DNA from: Natrinema pellirubrum DSM 15624
GTDB lineage: Archaea > Halobacteriota > Halobacteria > Halobacteriales > Natrialbaceae
DNA length: 64,000 nucleotides
Direction: 5' to 3'
Assembly: GCF_000230735.2 (NCBI RefSeq)
Contig: NC_019963.1
Coordinates: 1 to 64,000, forward strand
Shown piece by piece: positions 1 to 7,645 of this stretch. Below the pieces are notes generated by a model. It did no database searches. It was not told the DNA's origin and saw nothing but the letters and a program-made list of their open reading frames with translations. Each line of letters starts with the position of its first letter. Position 1 is the first letter of the stretch. Position numbers and translations under genes: made by a program.

Positions 1-7
1 AAATCAA

Positions 8-23
8 TCACACCGAGGGTGGA
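8..23 (+). repeat. Origin repeat 1 (partial)
   Basis: TCACACCGAGGGTGGA matches the core of the downstream repeats. It lies immediately upstream of the orc1 start and may be cut by the window edge. Confidence 0.6.
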
Positions 24-58
24 CAACCTATATGTGAATGGGGCGAATTGGTCCGCTC

Positions 59-1327
59 ATGCCAAACAACGATTCCACACAAACCACCGTCGACGAGATA
101 TTAAATGTCGACGAGGGGGATAGCGAAGATGAATCGGATATTTTTGAGAAACCGTGGTTGCTCGAGATCGATAACGTTCCTGACGCCAATCGAATTGTCG
201 GACGAGACGACCATATCACGTTCTTGGCCAAGAATCTCCGAAAAATGCGGACAAATAGCGTCCCGGATAACGTCCTGGAGTGGGGCGAAACCGGGACGGG
301 GAAGACACTAGTTGCAAGACACGTCTGCGAGCGGCTTGAAGCAGCAACTGCAGGAACGGACTCCCCCATCGTTACTGCCTACATTAACCCAGACCCCATC
401 TCTACGTATACCTCCACCTTCCGAAAGATTGCAGAGCAGGTGAACGCGAAAGCAGAGAATCCGCTTGATGTCCCCTATCAGGGCCTCTCAGCCGAGCATT
501 ATCGGGATCAGAAATTGTGGCCCGTTGTTCAGCGGGAGTTTTCTGGCGGTCTTGTCGTCATTATCGATGAAATCGACAAGCACGGAGAAGTGAACGAAGT
601 CCTCTACACGCTATCACGGTCACAATCAAAAGACGACGTTGACTTCCCAGTCCTTACAATCGGGATTTCGAACGACATCGAATTCAAAGGAGAAATCGAG
701 TCACGGGTTCAATCGACTCTCCAGCCAGAACACCGAACGTTCACGCCGTACGAAGAAGACCAGCTCATTGCAATCCTCGAAAATCGACGGGACGCATTTT
801 ATGACGGTGTCCTCGATGAGGAAGTGATTCCAACCACAGCTGAACTCGCAGCTGAAGAACACGGTGACGCTCGACGAGCAGTCCGATTGTTCCGGAATGC
901 GGGCGAGATCGCCGACGAAGAAGGCGATGATATCGTGACCGCGAATCACGTTCTCGAAGCTGACGAACTCGTCGAAGTTGAGCTCTTTATGGAGATGGTG
1001 AAAGGGACTCCGTTGTCCGGGAAATTACTCCTGTTTGCTCTCACACGTCTTGACCGGAATAACCCGGAGAAAGAATGGTTCCGGACGTCAGAGATTCACG
1101 AGGTTTACCAAACAGTAGCACGGGACGTCGAAGTAGAACCCAAGGGGTACAATCGTGCACTTGAGCTTCTGAACAAGCACGTGACGACAGGAGTTCTCGA
1201 ATCGAAAAAGAAGGAGGGGGGAGATCAGGGGAAGTTCAGGTCGTATTCGCTCCAAGGAGACGTCGAGAGTACACGAACTGGACTGATCAACTCGACGCCG
1301 GAACTCCAGACGTTGATGGGATGGTGA
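59..1327 (+). CDS. orc1: Orc1/Cdc6-family replication initiator
   Basis: An AAA+ origin-binding ATPase of about 422 residues that should recognise the flanking repeats and start plasmid replication. Walker A is GETGTGKT (about residues 76-83) and Walker B is VVIIDEID (about 164-171). The C-terminal 130 residues look like the family's winged-helix DNA-binding region. I prefer the ATG at 59; an in-frame ATG at 38 would add seven residues. Repeats of the origin type lie at both ends of the gene. The fold is certain; the link to this particular origin is inferred from adjacency. Confidence 0.93.
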   Translation: MPNNDSTQTTVDEILNVDEGDSEDESDIFEKPWLLEIDNVPDANRIVGRDDHITFLAKNLRKMRTNSVPDNVLEWGETGTGKTLVARHVCERLEAATAGTDSPIVTAYINPDPISTYTSTFRKIAEQVNAKAENPLDVPYQGLSAEHYRDQKLWPVVQREFSGGLVVIIDEIDKHGEVNEVLYTLSRSQSKDDVDFPVLTIGISNDIEFKGEIESRVQSTLQPEHRTFTPYEEDQLIAILENRRDAFYDGVLDEEVIPTTAELAAEEHGDARRAVRLFRNAGEIADEEGDDIVTANHVLEADELVEVELFMEMVKGTPLSGKLLLFALTRLDRNNPEKEWFRTSEIHEVYQTVARDVEVEPKGYNRALELLNKHVTTGVLESKKKEGGDQGKFRSYSLQGDVESTRTGLINSTPELQTLMGW

Positions 1328-1358
1328 CACCCCCACCCCTCGGTGTGAATGGTCCCCC
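1325..1358 (-). repeat. Origin repeat 2 (inverted copy)
   Basis: Read on the minus strand it contains CCATTCACACCGAGGGGTG, the same core as the three plus-strand copies but in opposite orientation. It begins at the orc1 stop codon. Confidence 0.75.
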
Positions 1359-1500
1359 ATAGGATACGACGGTTGTAGGGATAGAGCGGGAGTCGAGGAA
1401 GCAGGGTCGTTTGTCTGAAGGACCTAGTACGGCACGGAGAGCGGCTTACACGTTCTTCCCCGGCAGCTGGCCCGACCCGCTACTGCACCGCACCGCAGCT

Positions 1501-1532
1501 GTAGTTATCTTTATTATACTACAGTCTAAACA
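1501..1532. other. A+T-rich patch, candidate unwinding element
   Basis: A run of A/T-dominated bases (TTATCTTTATTATACTACAG) inside G+C-rich surroundings, lying between the inverted origin repeat and the direct ones. The unwinding role is inferred from position. Confidence 0.5.
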
Positions 1533-1670
1533 GTCCGCCGAGTAGACGCATTCTGAAAGGCGAGGCCTTGTGCCGAAGCCGAAGGTTCGCCACTGAGGCG
1601 AGAACCCTCCCTACGGCGTGAGGACTTCTGCTGTTAAGGGCTTCTTAATCGCGGTACCCTGGGTGGTGGA

Positions 1671-1700
1671 CCATTCACACTGAGGGGTGTGGGGGTAAAC
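1671..1700 (+). repeat. Origin repeat 3
   Basis: CCATTCACACTGAGGGGTGT followed by GGGGGTAAAC. The GGGTAAAC tail is shared with repeat 4. Confidence 0.75.
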
Positions 1701-1774
1701 GAGGCGTAATCTATCCGCGTGTTGCTCTGTCTTCTCTCGACGTGAAGTCTCGTTAGAGAGTGCCGGTTGGTAGC

Positions 1775-1803
1775 CCATTCACACCGAGGGGTGTCGGGTA
1801 AAC
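1775..1803 (+). repeat. Origin repeat 4
   Basis: CCATTCACACCGAGGGGTGT followed by CGGGTAAAC. It is nearly identical to repeat 3 and in the same orientation. Confidence 0.75.
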
Positions 1804-1808
1804 TGATT

Positions 1809-1830
1809 CCATTCACACTCTGGGGGGTGT
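1809..1830 (+). repeat. Origin repeat 5
   Basis: CCATTCACACTCTGGGGGGTGT. The core is kept with small changes and the GGGTAAAC tail is lost. Confidence 0.65.
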
Positions 1831-1886
1831 CATCTGCTACGCTATGAATCACGTTGAAACGACATCAGGCTTCAGTTCCATCTCGT

Positions 1887-2210
1887 TTACTCGTCGGGAT
1901 TCACTGGCCCTTTGTACTTCGACGTCACCGAATCGCCTTCCCGCCACTGCCAGTAGTAGTAGCGGTTGTCGTTGATCTCCTTGATCGTGATCGTCGCCTT
2001 CGCCGGCACGTCGTCTGGGAGGTCATCGGGGCGCTCCTCGACCTCTTCTTGATCTGCCGACTCCTCGAGACGGGCCTCTCGTTCCTTGTGCTCGGCGAGC
2101 GCTTCAGCGTACGTCGCAACGTCTCGGAGCTGCTCCGGGCTCGACTCGTTGAGCGTGTTGACGATCTCCGTCGGGAGGTTCGCCGGTGGGGCCGGGGGTT
2201 CGTAGGACAT
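1887..2210 (-). CDS. Small protein resembling DUF6788
   Basis: A 107-residue acidic protein. The C-terminal part (RYYYWQWREGD and SKYKGP) resembles the short beta-rich DUF6788 domain; the N-terminal half looks helical. No enzymatic motif is visible. It diverges from the winged-helix/nucleotidyltransferase pair at 2349-4075. Its start lies 15 bases from the first copy of the TTAACCAACA inverted repeat (2225-2265), which probably controls it. Function unknown. Confidence 0.75.
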   Translation of the reverse strand: MSYEPPAPPANLPTEIVNTLNESSPEQLRDVATYAEALAEHKEREARLEESADQEEVEERPDDLPDDVPAKATITIKEINDNRYYYWQWREGDSVTSKYKGPVNPDE

Positions 2211-2224
2211 CGGCTACTCTCGTG

Positions 2225-2265
2225 TTAACCAACACGTCCCACGAATCCATAGTTTTGTTGGTTAA
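2225..2265 (-). promoter_or_regulatory. Inverted-repeat operator, copy 1
   Basis: TTAACCAACA at 2225-2234 and TGTTGGTTAA at 2256-2265, with a 21-base spacer. It sits just upstream of the minus-strand gene ending at 1887. Both arms are perfect. Confidence 0.85.
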
Positions 2266-2297
2266 GGCGATGGAGACGACTCTCGTGCCTGCTGACT

Positions 2298-2346
2298 GTA
2301 ACACTACTCGAAACTTCTTTATATACAAGTTTCGTACTATGTTACA
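2298..2346 (+). promoter_or_regulatory. Promoter with overlapping dyad for the winged-helix/NTase operon
   Basis: CGAAACTT (2309-2316) and AAGTTTCG (2327-2334) form a perfect dyad around the TATA-like CTTTATATAC. GTAACA (2298) and TGTTAC (2340) extend the symmetry outward. The GTG start at 2349 lies about 25-30 bases from the TATA-like box, so the mRNA is probably leaderless. The dyad covering the promoter suggests autoregulation. Confidence 0.7.
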
Positions 2347-2348
2347 CC

Positions 2349-3275
2349 GTGCTCCGGCGCATCGAACTCGAGGTCCTCGCCACGGTCGACCGCGGCGACA
2401 CGATCTCCGAACTCGCGACGAAGCACAACCACAGCGAGAGCTACCTCTCTCGTGCCGTCGCCGACCTCGTCGAAAAGGGACTCGTCTACACGGAACGCGA
2501 CGGGCGGCGAAAACGAGTCGTTCCGTCGGATGCTCGCGCCGTCGAACTCTACCGGGACCTCGTCCGCCAGCACTCCCATATCGACTTCCCCGAGCTGCTG
2601 ACCGGGAAGACACTCGAGGTGCTGTACTACCTCGACCAGCCGCGAACCGTCTCCGAGATCGCCGACCGGAGCGACAACTACCGCAACACGGTCAACCGCG
2701 TCCTCAAGCGGTTTCGCGACCGTGGGCTCGTCGGGACGGCCGACGGCCACTACGAGTTCAACGCCGACTTCGACCGCCTCCACGAGTTCGCCCGTGAACT
2801 CGCACACCATCTGCATCGCCACCGCCTCGAAGCCGTCGCCCCGAAGGGCACGATTCTCTGGGAGGACTACGACGAATTCCTCGCCCAGACCGAGACAGAG
2901 ATCGATGCGGAGGCGTTCCACGAAACCGGCCTCGCTCGATTCGCGGGCTTCGACCTCCAGTTCCTGCTCACCGGCCATCGCTACTACTTCTACTCCGAGG
3001 ATCTCGACGCAGTCTCGCCGGCGGAACTTTGCTGTCACACACTACTGATCGACGACGGCAGCCGCCACCGCTCGTACTGTCTCCTCCTGCTCAGCCACGT
3101 CGACGTCGACGAGGCGGACCTCCGAGATCAGGCGGCGAAGTATGGTCTCGAAGACGAAATCGACGCCCTGCTCCGCTACCTCGAGACGCACGGCGAGGTC
3201 GACGACGACCGGCTCCCGGAGTGGGACGAGTTTCAAAAACTGGCGGCTGACTACGAGGTGCCACTACCACAATGA
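2349..3275 (+). CDS. Winged-helix regulator, AbiEi-like partner of the nucleotidyltransferase
   Basis: A 308-residue protein with two winged-helix-like segments: residues about 5-60 (SYLSRAVADLVEKGLVYTE) and about 80-135 (VSEIADRSDNYRNTVNRVL). An uncharacterised C-terminal domain follows. It starts with GTG at 2349; an upstream ATG at 2339 is out of frame. Its end overlaps the next gene by four bases, so the two are co-translated. In AbiE/MenAT-type systems a winged-helix antitoxin represses its own operon and neutralises a nucleotidyltransferase; the dyad over its promoter fits that. The toxin-antitoxin role is inferred. Confidence 0.8.
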   Translation: MLRRIELEVLATVDRGDTISELATKHNHSESYLSRAVADLVEKGLVYTERDGRRKRVVPSDARAVELYRDLVRQHSHIDFPELLTGKTLEVLYYLDQPRTVSEIADRSDNYRNTVNRVLKRFRDRGLVGTADGHYEFNADFDRLHEFARELAHHLHRHRLEAVAPKGTILWEDYDEFLAQTETEIDAEAFHETGLARFAGFDLQFLLTGHRYYFYSEDLDAVSPAELCCHTLLIDDGSRHRSYCLLLLSHVDVDEADLRDQAAKYGLEDEIDALLRYLETHGEVDDDRLPEWDEFQKLAADYEVPLPQ

Positions 3276-4075
3276 GACCAACATTCGGACGCGAGTACAT
3301 CGAGAACGAATTCCAGCGAATCGGGAACGGGCTATCTGAACCGCTCACGGTCTACCTGATCGGTGGTGGCGCGATGTCGCTGCGCGACCTCAAGGGGGCG
3401 ACGAAAGATATCGACCTGGTCGTCCCAGATGGCGACGCGTACGGTCAGCTGTGGGCGGTCCTGATGGACCTCGGGTATGCGGAGGTCCAGTCGCTGGATC
3501 CAGATTACCGGGCGCTTGGCGCGACGAACTGCGTCGAGAACGACGACGGGTGTCGCCTCGACATCTTCAACCAGCAGGTCGCGAACAAGCTCGTGCTCAC
3601 CGACGGGATGCAACAGCGCAGCGAGCAGTTCCTCGACACGGATCGACTGACGGTCCGGCTGGTCAGCAACGAGGATATTTTCCTGTTCAAGGCAATCGCA
3701 GGCCGCGATGACGACATCGAGGACATGAATATGCTCGTGCAGGCCGGGCTCGATTACGACGTCGTCCGGGATGAACTCGAAGCCCAGATCGAACGCCTGG
3801 GTGACGATCAGTTCGCCACGTTCGCGAACGAGGCCCTGGTCGAACTCGAGGAGCGGTACGGAGTGACCACGCCGATCGAGGGCCACGTCCAAGAGCTCAC
3901 GAATAGGTACTACCGGGGGCTCGAAGTCCTCCAGGCACTCGATGAACCGATGACCGTCGACGAACTGGCCGCGGAACTGGAGCTGGATGACGAGGAGGTT
4001 CACGACCGGATCGCGTATCTCTCAACGTTCGACCGGGTCCGTCGGGATGGCGACACAGTCCGTCCCGTGGAGTAG
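3272..4075 (+). CDS. Nucleotidyltransferase-fold protein (DUF6036/AbiEii-like), probable toxin
   Basis: A 267-residue protein. GGGAMSLRD (about residues 32-40) followed by TKDIDLVV (about 45-52) gives the GG...DxD signature of minimal nucleotidyltransferases. A C-terminal helical segment (about 228-262, DELAAELELDDEEVHDRI) resembles a winged helix. It overlaps the upstream regulator gene by ATGA. By analogy with AbiEii/MenT enzymes it would add nucleotides to tRNA or another RNA when unchecked. A role in plasmid maintenance or abortive infection is plausible, but the substrate cannot be read from the sequence. Confidence 0.8.
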   Translation: MRPTFGREYIENEFQRIGNGLSEPLTVYLIGGGAMSLRDLKGATKDIDLVVPDGDAYGQLWAVLMDLGYAEVQSLDPDYRALGATNCVENDDGCRLDIFNQQVANKLVLTDGMQQRSEQFLDTDRLTVRLVSNEDIFLFKAIAGRDDDIEDMNMLVQAGLDYDVVRDELEAQIERLGDDQFATFANEALVELEERYGVTTPIEGHVQELTNRYYRGLEVLQALDEPMTVDELAAELELDDEEVHDRIAYLSTFDRVRRDGDTVRPVE

Positions 4076-4086
4076 TCTGGCCACGA

Positions 4087-4905
4087 CTACGGGGAGGGAA
4101 GGCGGCCGTCTGGTCGGGGAACGCGGCCCCGTTTGATCTCGTGATCGACGCGGCGCAGGTGCTTGCAGCCGCCTTCGGGTGAACGTTGCTGCCAGTCGGG
4201 ACAGGTACACGATTCGTCGATGACGTCGACTTCGTACCGGTTCCCGGACGCAGACTGTACCTCGTAGCGGCCACCCTTCGAGAGGAGTGAGATGTCCATC
4301 GCTTCGGCGACGGCACGCTTCGTGCGGGGCTCAAGATCGTCCTCCGACTGTGCGTTCTCGTCGACGACCAGTCGGTCGCGAACATCGCCCGTTCGGCCAC
4401 CGTCGGGAGCGATGGCTTCCGCAGGCCCCCTGAGCCGCTCGTGGAGCACTTCCTCCACCGGATGGCCTTCCGGCCACAGGTAGTGGACTTCGCGGCGCTC
4501 GCGATGGTCATAGGAGCCGCACGCGGCTGCGCTCCCGGTCCAGACGCGCCAGGCACCGAGCGTGGCCATCACGTCGACGATGTCGCGGGGGACCGTCTGG
4601 TGGTCGTCCGGGAAGAACACCCGGAAGCGGGTACACGCTTCTTGCGGCGGGACGGTCTCCCACCAGTCTTCGCTGGAGCCCCAGCTGTTGAACATCGCCT
4701 CATCGCTCCCGTAGCCGACGGTCACGCCGTCGATCGGCGTCCAGTCTGCTGGGAGGTGGTCCGCCTCTCCTTCAAGCACCCGAAGAACGGCGTATCGGAG
4801 GTACTCGTGGGCTTGGTTGTCTGTCGTTCGAGCGACCTGGTCGTGCTGCTCGGCAACGTGCTCGGCTTCCTCGAGGACCGTCGTGAGATAGGGTTCAGTC
4901 ATCAT
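4087..4905 (-). CDS. SWIM zinc-finger protein
   Basis: A 272-residue protein ending in a SWIM zinc finger: SCTCPDWQQ followed by GGCKHL, the CxCx(n)CxH pattern at about residues 233-249. SWIM fingers bind DNA or protein. The N-terminal 200 residues are acidic and not recognised. The gene converges on the nucleotidyltransferase gene. Upstream it has a G+C palindrome with a T6 tract (4930-4952) and then operator copy 2 (4954-4995). An alternative start one codon downstream (second Met) is possible. Confidence 0.82.
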   Translation of the reverse strand: MMTEPYLTTVLEEAEHVAEQHDQVARTTDNQAHEYLRYAVLRVLEGEADHLPADWTPIDGVTVGYGSDEAMFNSWGSSEDWWETVPPQEACTRFRVFFPDDHQTVPRDIVDVMATLGAWRVWTGSAAACGSYDHRERREVHYLWPEGHPVEEVLHERLRGPAEAIAPDGGRTGDVRDRLVVDENAQSEDDLEPRTKRAVAEAMDISLLSKGGRYEVQSASGNRYEVDVIDESCTCPDWQQRSPEGGCKHLRRVDHEIKRGRVPRPDGRLPSP

Positions 4906-4929
4906 TCGACGGAGGTCAGAACGCGCCTC

Positions 4930-4952
4930 CGCCCCTCGGCGGGCGCAAAAAA
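4930..4952 (-). promoter_or_regulatory. Leader palindrome H1
   Basis: CGCCC (4930-4934) pairs with GGGCG (4941-4945). On the minus strand a T6 tract precedes it. It lies 25 bases before the start at 4905. Confidence 0.65.
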
Positions 4953-4953
4953 C

Positions 4954-4995
4954 TTAACCAACACAACGGAAGGACCCCATCACTCTGTTGGTTAA
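4954..4995 (-). promoter_or_regulatory. Inverted-repeat operator, copy 2
   Basis: TTAACCAACA at 4954-4963 and TGTTGGTTAA at 4986-4995, with a 22-base spacer. The T6 tract of H1 begins two bases beyond it on the gene side. Confidence 0.85.
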
Positions 4996-5000
4996 CTGTG

Positions 5001-5939
5001 TTAGGACGAGGATTCGCTTTCGAGCACGTCGATGAGCTCTTCTGCTGTGGAACTGATCCGTCCGAGCCGCTCGCGAACGACCTCGGGATCGTCCGACTCC
5101 CACGCAGCGAGGTAGAACGCCGACCCACTAGTGTCGAGCCCGCAGTACCGCCCGACGACGTACGCGACGGCTTCGGCCTCGACTTCGCGTTTCGCCCGCT
5201 CGGTGTCGTCGTCGACGTCGAAGTGGAGCAGAGCGTGGGCGTACTCGTGAATCAGCGTCCGCGCGAGGTCGGCCTCGTTCTCCCGATCACGCACCTCGAC
5301 GAGCGGCTGAACGTCGACGAGACTCAGCTGCTCGCAGATGCCCTTCGCCTCGCCGTGGGTCCACTCCTCGGCTGGAACGATCCGCACCGTCACGCCGAGG
5401 TCGTCAGCGGCGGCAGTCAACTGCTCGACGAGGCCGCCGGCGTCCCCGGTTGCTTCTGTGTCCAGGTCGGGAAGCGGCTCGCCCTCGGTCTGGGAGATGT
5501 CGAACACCGGCGCGGGCTTGAACCCGACCAGGCCCTCGGACCACTCCTCGGGCGACGTCTCATCGTAGTCACAGTCGCTGTCCTCGTGGTAGCTCGGGGA
5601 GTTCTCGCACTCCGGGCACTGTTTCGCGATGATTGGCGCCCAGATCCAGATGGCCGACTCACCCTCCGTGACGTGGCGGTCGAACTCCTCCTGCCACGTC
5701 CGGTAGCCCGCCACCCGGCTCGCCTCGGGACACTGCCGCTTGATGAGGAGCGTGTTCCGGTAGGAGTAGTCGTGGAAACGACTCTGGACGTCCAGCCACT
5801 CCTGGAACTCCGCGCTGGCTTGCGCGTCGTCGACGCCGGCGACGAGCTCGTCGATCCACTGTTCGATGGTACTGTTCATCTCGTCTGATCGCGTGTCGGT
5901 CTGGTCGAAGGAGACCGACGAATCACTGGTCGTAGCCAT
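5001..5939 (-). CDS. ArdC-like antirestriction protein with zinc-metallopeptidase domain
   Basis: A 312-residue protein. The N-terminal half matches the ArdC single-strand-DNA-binding domain (YSYRNTLLIKRQCPEASRVAG, then WQEEFDRHV and IWIWAPI). A CPEC pair (about 115-118) sits between the domains. The C-terminal half is IrrE/ImmA-like with a zinc-peptidase HExxH: LIHEYAHALLH (about 225-235). ArdC proteins protect incoming conjugated DNA from host restriction. I chose the ATG at 5939 because an upstream extension would run through palindrome H2. Its stop lies six bases from operator copy 2. Confidence 0.88.
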   Translation of the reverse strand: MATTSDSSVSFDQTDTRSDEMNSTIEQWIDELVAGVDDAQASAEFQEWLDVQSRFHDYSYRNTLLIKRQCPEASRVAGYRTWQEEFDRHVTEGESAIWIWAPIIAKQCPECENSPSYHEDSDCDYDETSPEEWSEGLVGFKPAPVFDISQTEGEPLPDLDTEATGDAGGLVEQLTAAADDLGVTVRIVPAEEWTHGEAKGICEQLSLVDVQPLVEVRDRENEADLARTLIHEYAHALLHFDVDDDTERAKREVEAEAVAYVVGRYCGLDTSGSAFYLAAWESDDPEVVRERLGRISSTAEELIDVLESESSS

Positions 5940-5993
5940 TGTGTTCACCGAATCACGTTCACGGCGACTGCGTCTGTTCAGACCGCGCCGCAC

Positions 5994-6014
5994 CCCTCAG
6001 GGGCGTTCAAAAAA
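5994..6014 (-). promoter_or_regulatory. Leader palindrome H2
   Basis: CCCCTCAGGGG (5994-6004) with an A6 run at 6009-6014, read as T6 before the palindrome on the minus strand. It lies 55 bases before the ardC-like start. Confidence 0.65.
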
Positions 6015-6183
6015 CACATCTCCACAGCGCAACTGACTGATTTTAGCGACTCTGCGGGAGAACACTCGAAGAACTCTTACGACAGCTCGGTCACCGATGG
6101 GGACTTACGACTGCTCCTACCATCTCTACAAAACGAGGGTCGGGTTGATCGACATCGGTACTGGCCCCTCTCTCCGCTCATCT

Positions 6184-7191
6184 ATGACCACACTCTCGAA
6201 ACAGTGGATTCAGCACAATCAGGTCGCGATCTACGCCGTCGCCGTTCTCCTCGCGATTGGGGTCGGGCTCGGGCTCCCGAGTGCGAGCTCGGTGCTGGAA
6301 CCGCTCATCAATCCTGTCTTAGCCGTACTGTTGTACGTCACATTCCTCGAGATTCCGTTCGTCCGGATCCGGCGTGCCTTCCGGAACGGGCGATTCATGG
6401 CGGCTGCGCTGGGTATGAACTTCGTGGTCGTGCCGGTCGTCGTGTTCGGCCTCACGCGGTTCCTTCCGCAGGAGCCCGTGCTACTCGTCGGCGCGTTTAT
6501 GGTGTTGTTGACGCCGTGTATCGACTACGTCATCACGTTCACTGAACTCGCCGACGGTGACGCCGAACAGATCACGGCCGCGACGCCGGCGTTGATGCTT
6601 ATCCAGCTGTTGTTGCTCCCGCTGTACCTCTGGCTGTTTATGGGCCAGCAGGTGGCCGAGTTTATCGAAGCCGGGCCGTTCATCGAGGCGTTCGTCGTCA
6701 TTATTGCGCTCCCGCTGACGCTCGCGTGGGCGACTGAGTACTGGGCAGAGCACTCCGAGCGCGGCGATCAGTGGCAGGATACGATGGGCTGGTTGCCGGT
6801 TCCGATGATGGGGGCGACGCTGTTCGTCGTGATTGCCTCCCAACTGCCGCGCGTGCAGGATTCGATCGGACAGATCGCCTCGGTCGTCCCCGTCTATGTG
6901 GCGTTCTTGGTAATAATGCCGTTGCTCGGCCGATTCGTCGCTGGAGTGCTCGGGATGGAGGCTGGCGAGAGTCGGGCGCTCGTGTTCACCTCCGTCACCC
7001 GGAACTCGCTGGTCATACTTCCGCTCGCGCTCGCGCTCCCGTCGGGCTATGCGCTCGCACCAGCGGTCGTCGTCACCCAGACGCTCGTCGAATTGACGGG
7101 GATGGTCGTCCTCACACGAGTCGTCCCAGCGTGGTTGGTGCCGGATTCGTCCGACCAGCTCCTTGATCTTGATGTTGGGCAGAGTGACTGA
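6184..7191 (+). CDS. Arsenic-resistance-type permease (bile acid:sodium symporter/ACR3 superfamily)
   Basis: A 335-residue polytopic membrane protein with about ten hydrophobic segments. The TPCIDYVITFTELADGD segment is typical of the arsenic-resistance branch of the superfamily, where a conserved Cys sits in the fourth transmembrane segment. It is distinct from the classical ACR3 gene at 9953. The ATG at 6184 is preferred; an upstream in-frame ATG at 6097 adds a non-membrane tail. It is the only plus-strand gene between 4.1 and 9.5 kb and looks inserted among minus-strand plasmid genes. Substrate (arsenite or an organoarsenical) is inferred. Confidence 0.8.
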   Translation: MTTLSKQWIQHNQVAIYAVAVLLAIGVGLGLPSASSVLEPLINPVLAVLLYVTFLEIPFVRIRRAFRNGRFMAAALGMNFVVVPVVVFGLTRFLPQEPVLLVGAFMVLLTPCIDYVITFTELADGDAEQITAATPALMLIQLLLLPLYLWLFMGQQVAEFIEAGPFIEAFVVIIALPLTLAWATEYWAEHSERGDQWQDTMGWLPVPMMGATLFVVIASQLPRVQDSIGQIASVVPVYVAFLVIMPLLGRFVAGVLGMEAGESRALVFTSVTRNSLVILPLALALPSGYALAPAVVVTQTLVELTGMVVLTRVVPAWLVPDSSDQLLDLDVGQSD

Positions 7192-7227
7192 GCTACGCCC
7201 TCCCGCGATCCGGACGATGGACTTCAG

Positions 7228-7575
7228 TCAGCGGAGCTCGTGGCGTTCGTCCGCAAAGCCAACCGAGACGAGGTACTCGAGGAACTCGTCGAACCGCTCG
7301 ACGTCACTGGGGGTGTCGGTCGCAAGGTGACGTGCCCACTCGATGGCCCATTGGAAGGCGGGATCTGTGCCGCCCTTGCCGTGAATGTACCACCACCGGG
7401 CCGCTTTCAACACGACCAGCGGATTCGTCGGCGGCTGCTCACCGGCGAGCCCACGGGTGATGGATTCGATTTCGTCGGGCACGTCGGCGGAATCGACCTC
7501 CGCTGATTGCGTGTTGTCGATATCGACCGGGATCTCGTCGATCGAGACGTTGTCGGGACTCTGTTGTTGACTCAC
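7228..7575 (-). CDS. Hypothetical acidic plasmid protein
   Basis: A 115-residue protein starting with GTG at 7575. The N-terminal 45 residues are acidic and probably disordered. The C-terminal part (LKAARWWYIHGKGGTDPAFQ and the helices after it) is helical. No known family is recognised. It is the second gene of a leftward pair after the DUF6610-like gene and has palindrome H3 37 bases upstream. Confidence 0.65.
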   Translation of the reverse strand: MSQQQSPDNVSIDEIPVDIDNTQSAEVDSADVPDEIESITRGLAGEQPPTNPLVVLKAARWWYIHGKGGTDPAFQWAIEWARHLATDTPSDVERFDEFLEYLVSVGFADERHELR

Positions 7576-7611
7576 TGGAAGTCACCTCTGAGAGCTTTCG
7601 AAGGAGCCCTC

Positions 7612-7634
7612 GCCCTCTCGGGGGCACAATAAAC
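7612..7634 (-). promoter_or_regulatory. Leader palindrome H3
   Basis: GCCC (7612-7615) opposite GGGGGC (7620-7625), followed on the plus strand by an A-rich ACAATAAAC. It lies between the stop at 7646 and the start at 7575. Confidence 0.6.
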
Positions 7635-7645
7635 AGGTCGCGAAG

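Larger units (their letters stand above)
1328..1853. other. Predicted replication origin next to orc1
   Basis: A 526-base gene-free stretch. It carries one G-string repeat on the minus strand directly after orc1 (1325-1358) and three on the plus strand (1671-1700, 1775-1803, 1809-1830), with an A+T-rich patch at 1501-1532 between the opposed copies. Inverted origin-recognition-box-type repeats around an A+T-rich unwinding element beside orc1/cdc6 is the usual haloarchaeal origin design. No convincing gene is seen here. Confidence 0.8.

Noticed and set aside
1325-1830. CRISPR array
   Set aside because: The repeats are few, in mixed orientation and unevenly spaced; they match origin repeats instead.
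4930-5000. Reading the G+C palindromes as rho-independent-like terminators
   Set aside because: On the gene strand the T-tract precedes the hairpin, the wrong order, and on the other strand the hairpin is followed by A, not T.
4441-5888. Plus-strand open frames opposite the SWIM and ArdC-like genes
   Set aside because: They are antisense shadows; the minus-strand frames carry the conserved motifs.
5940-5993. Longer ArdC-like N-terminus starting at 5993
   Set aside because: The extra Arg-rich codons overlap palindrome H2, and the family domain starts after the ATG at 5939.
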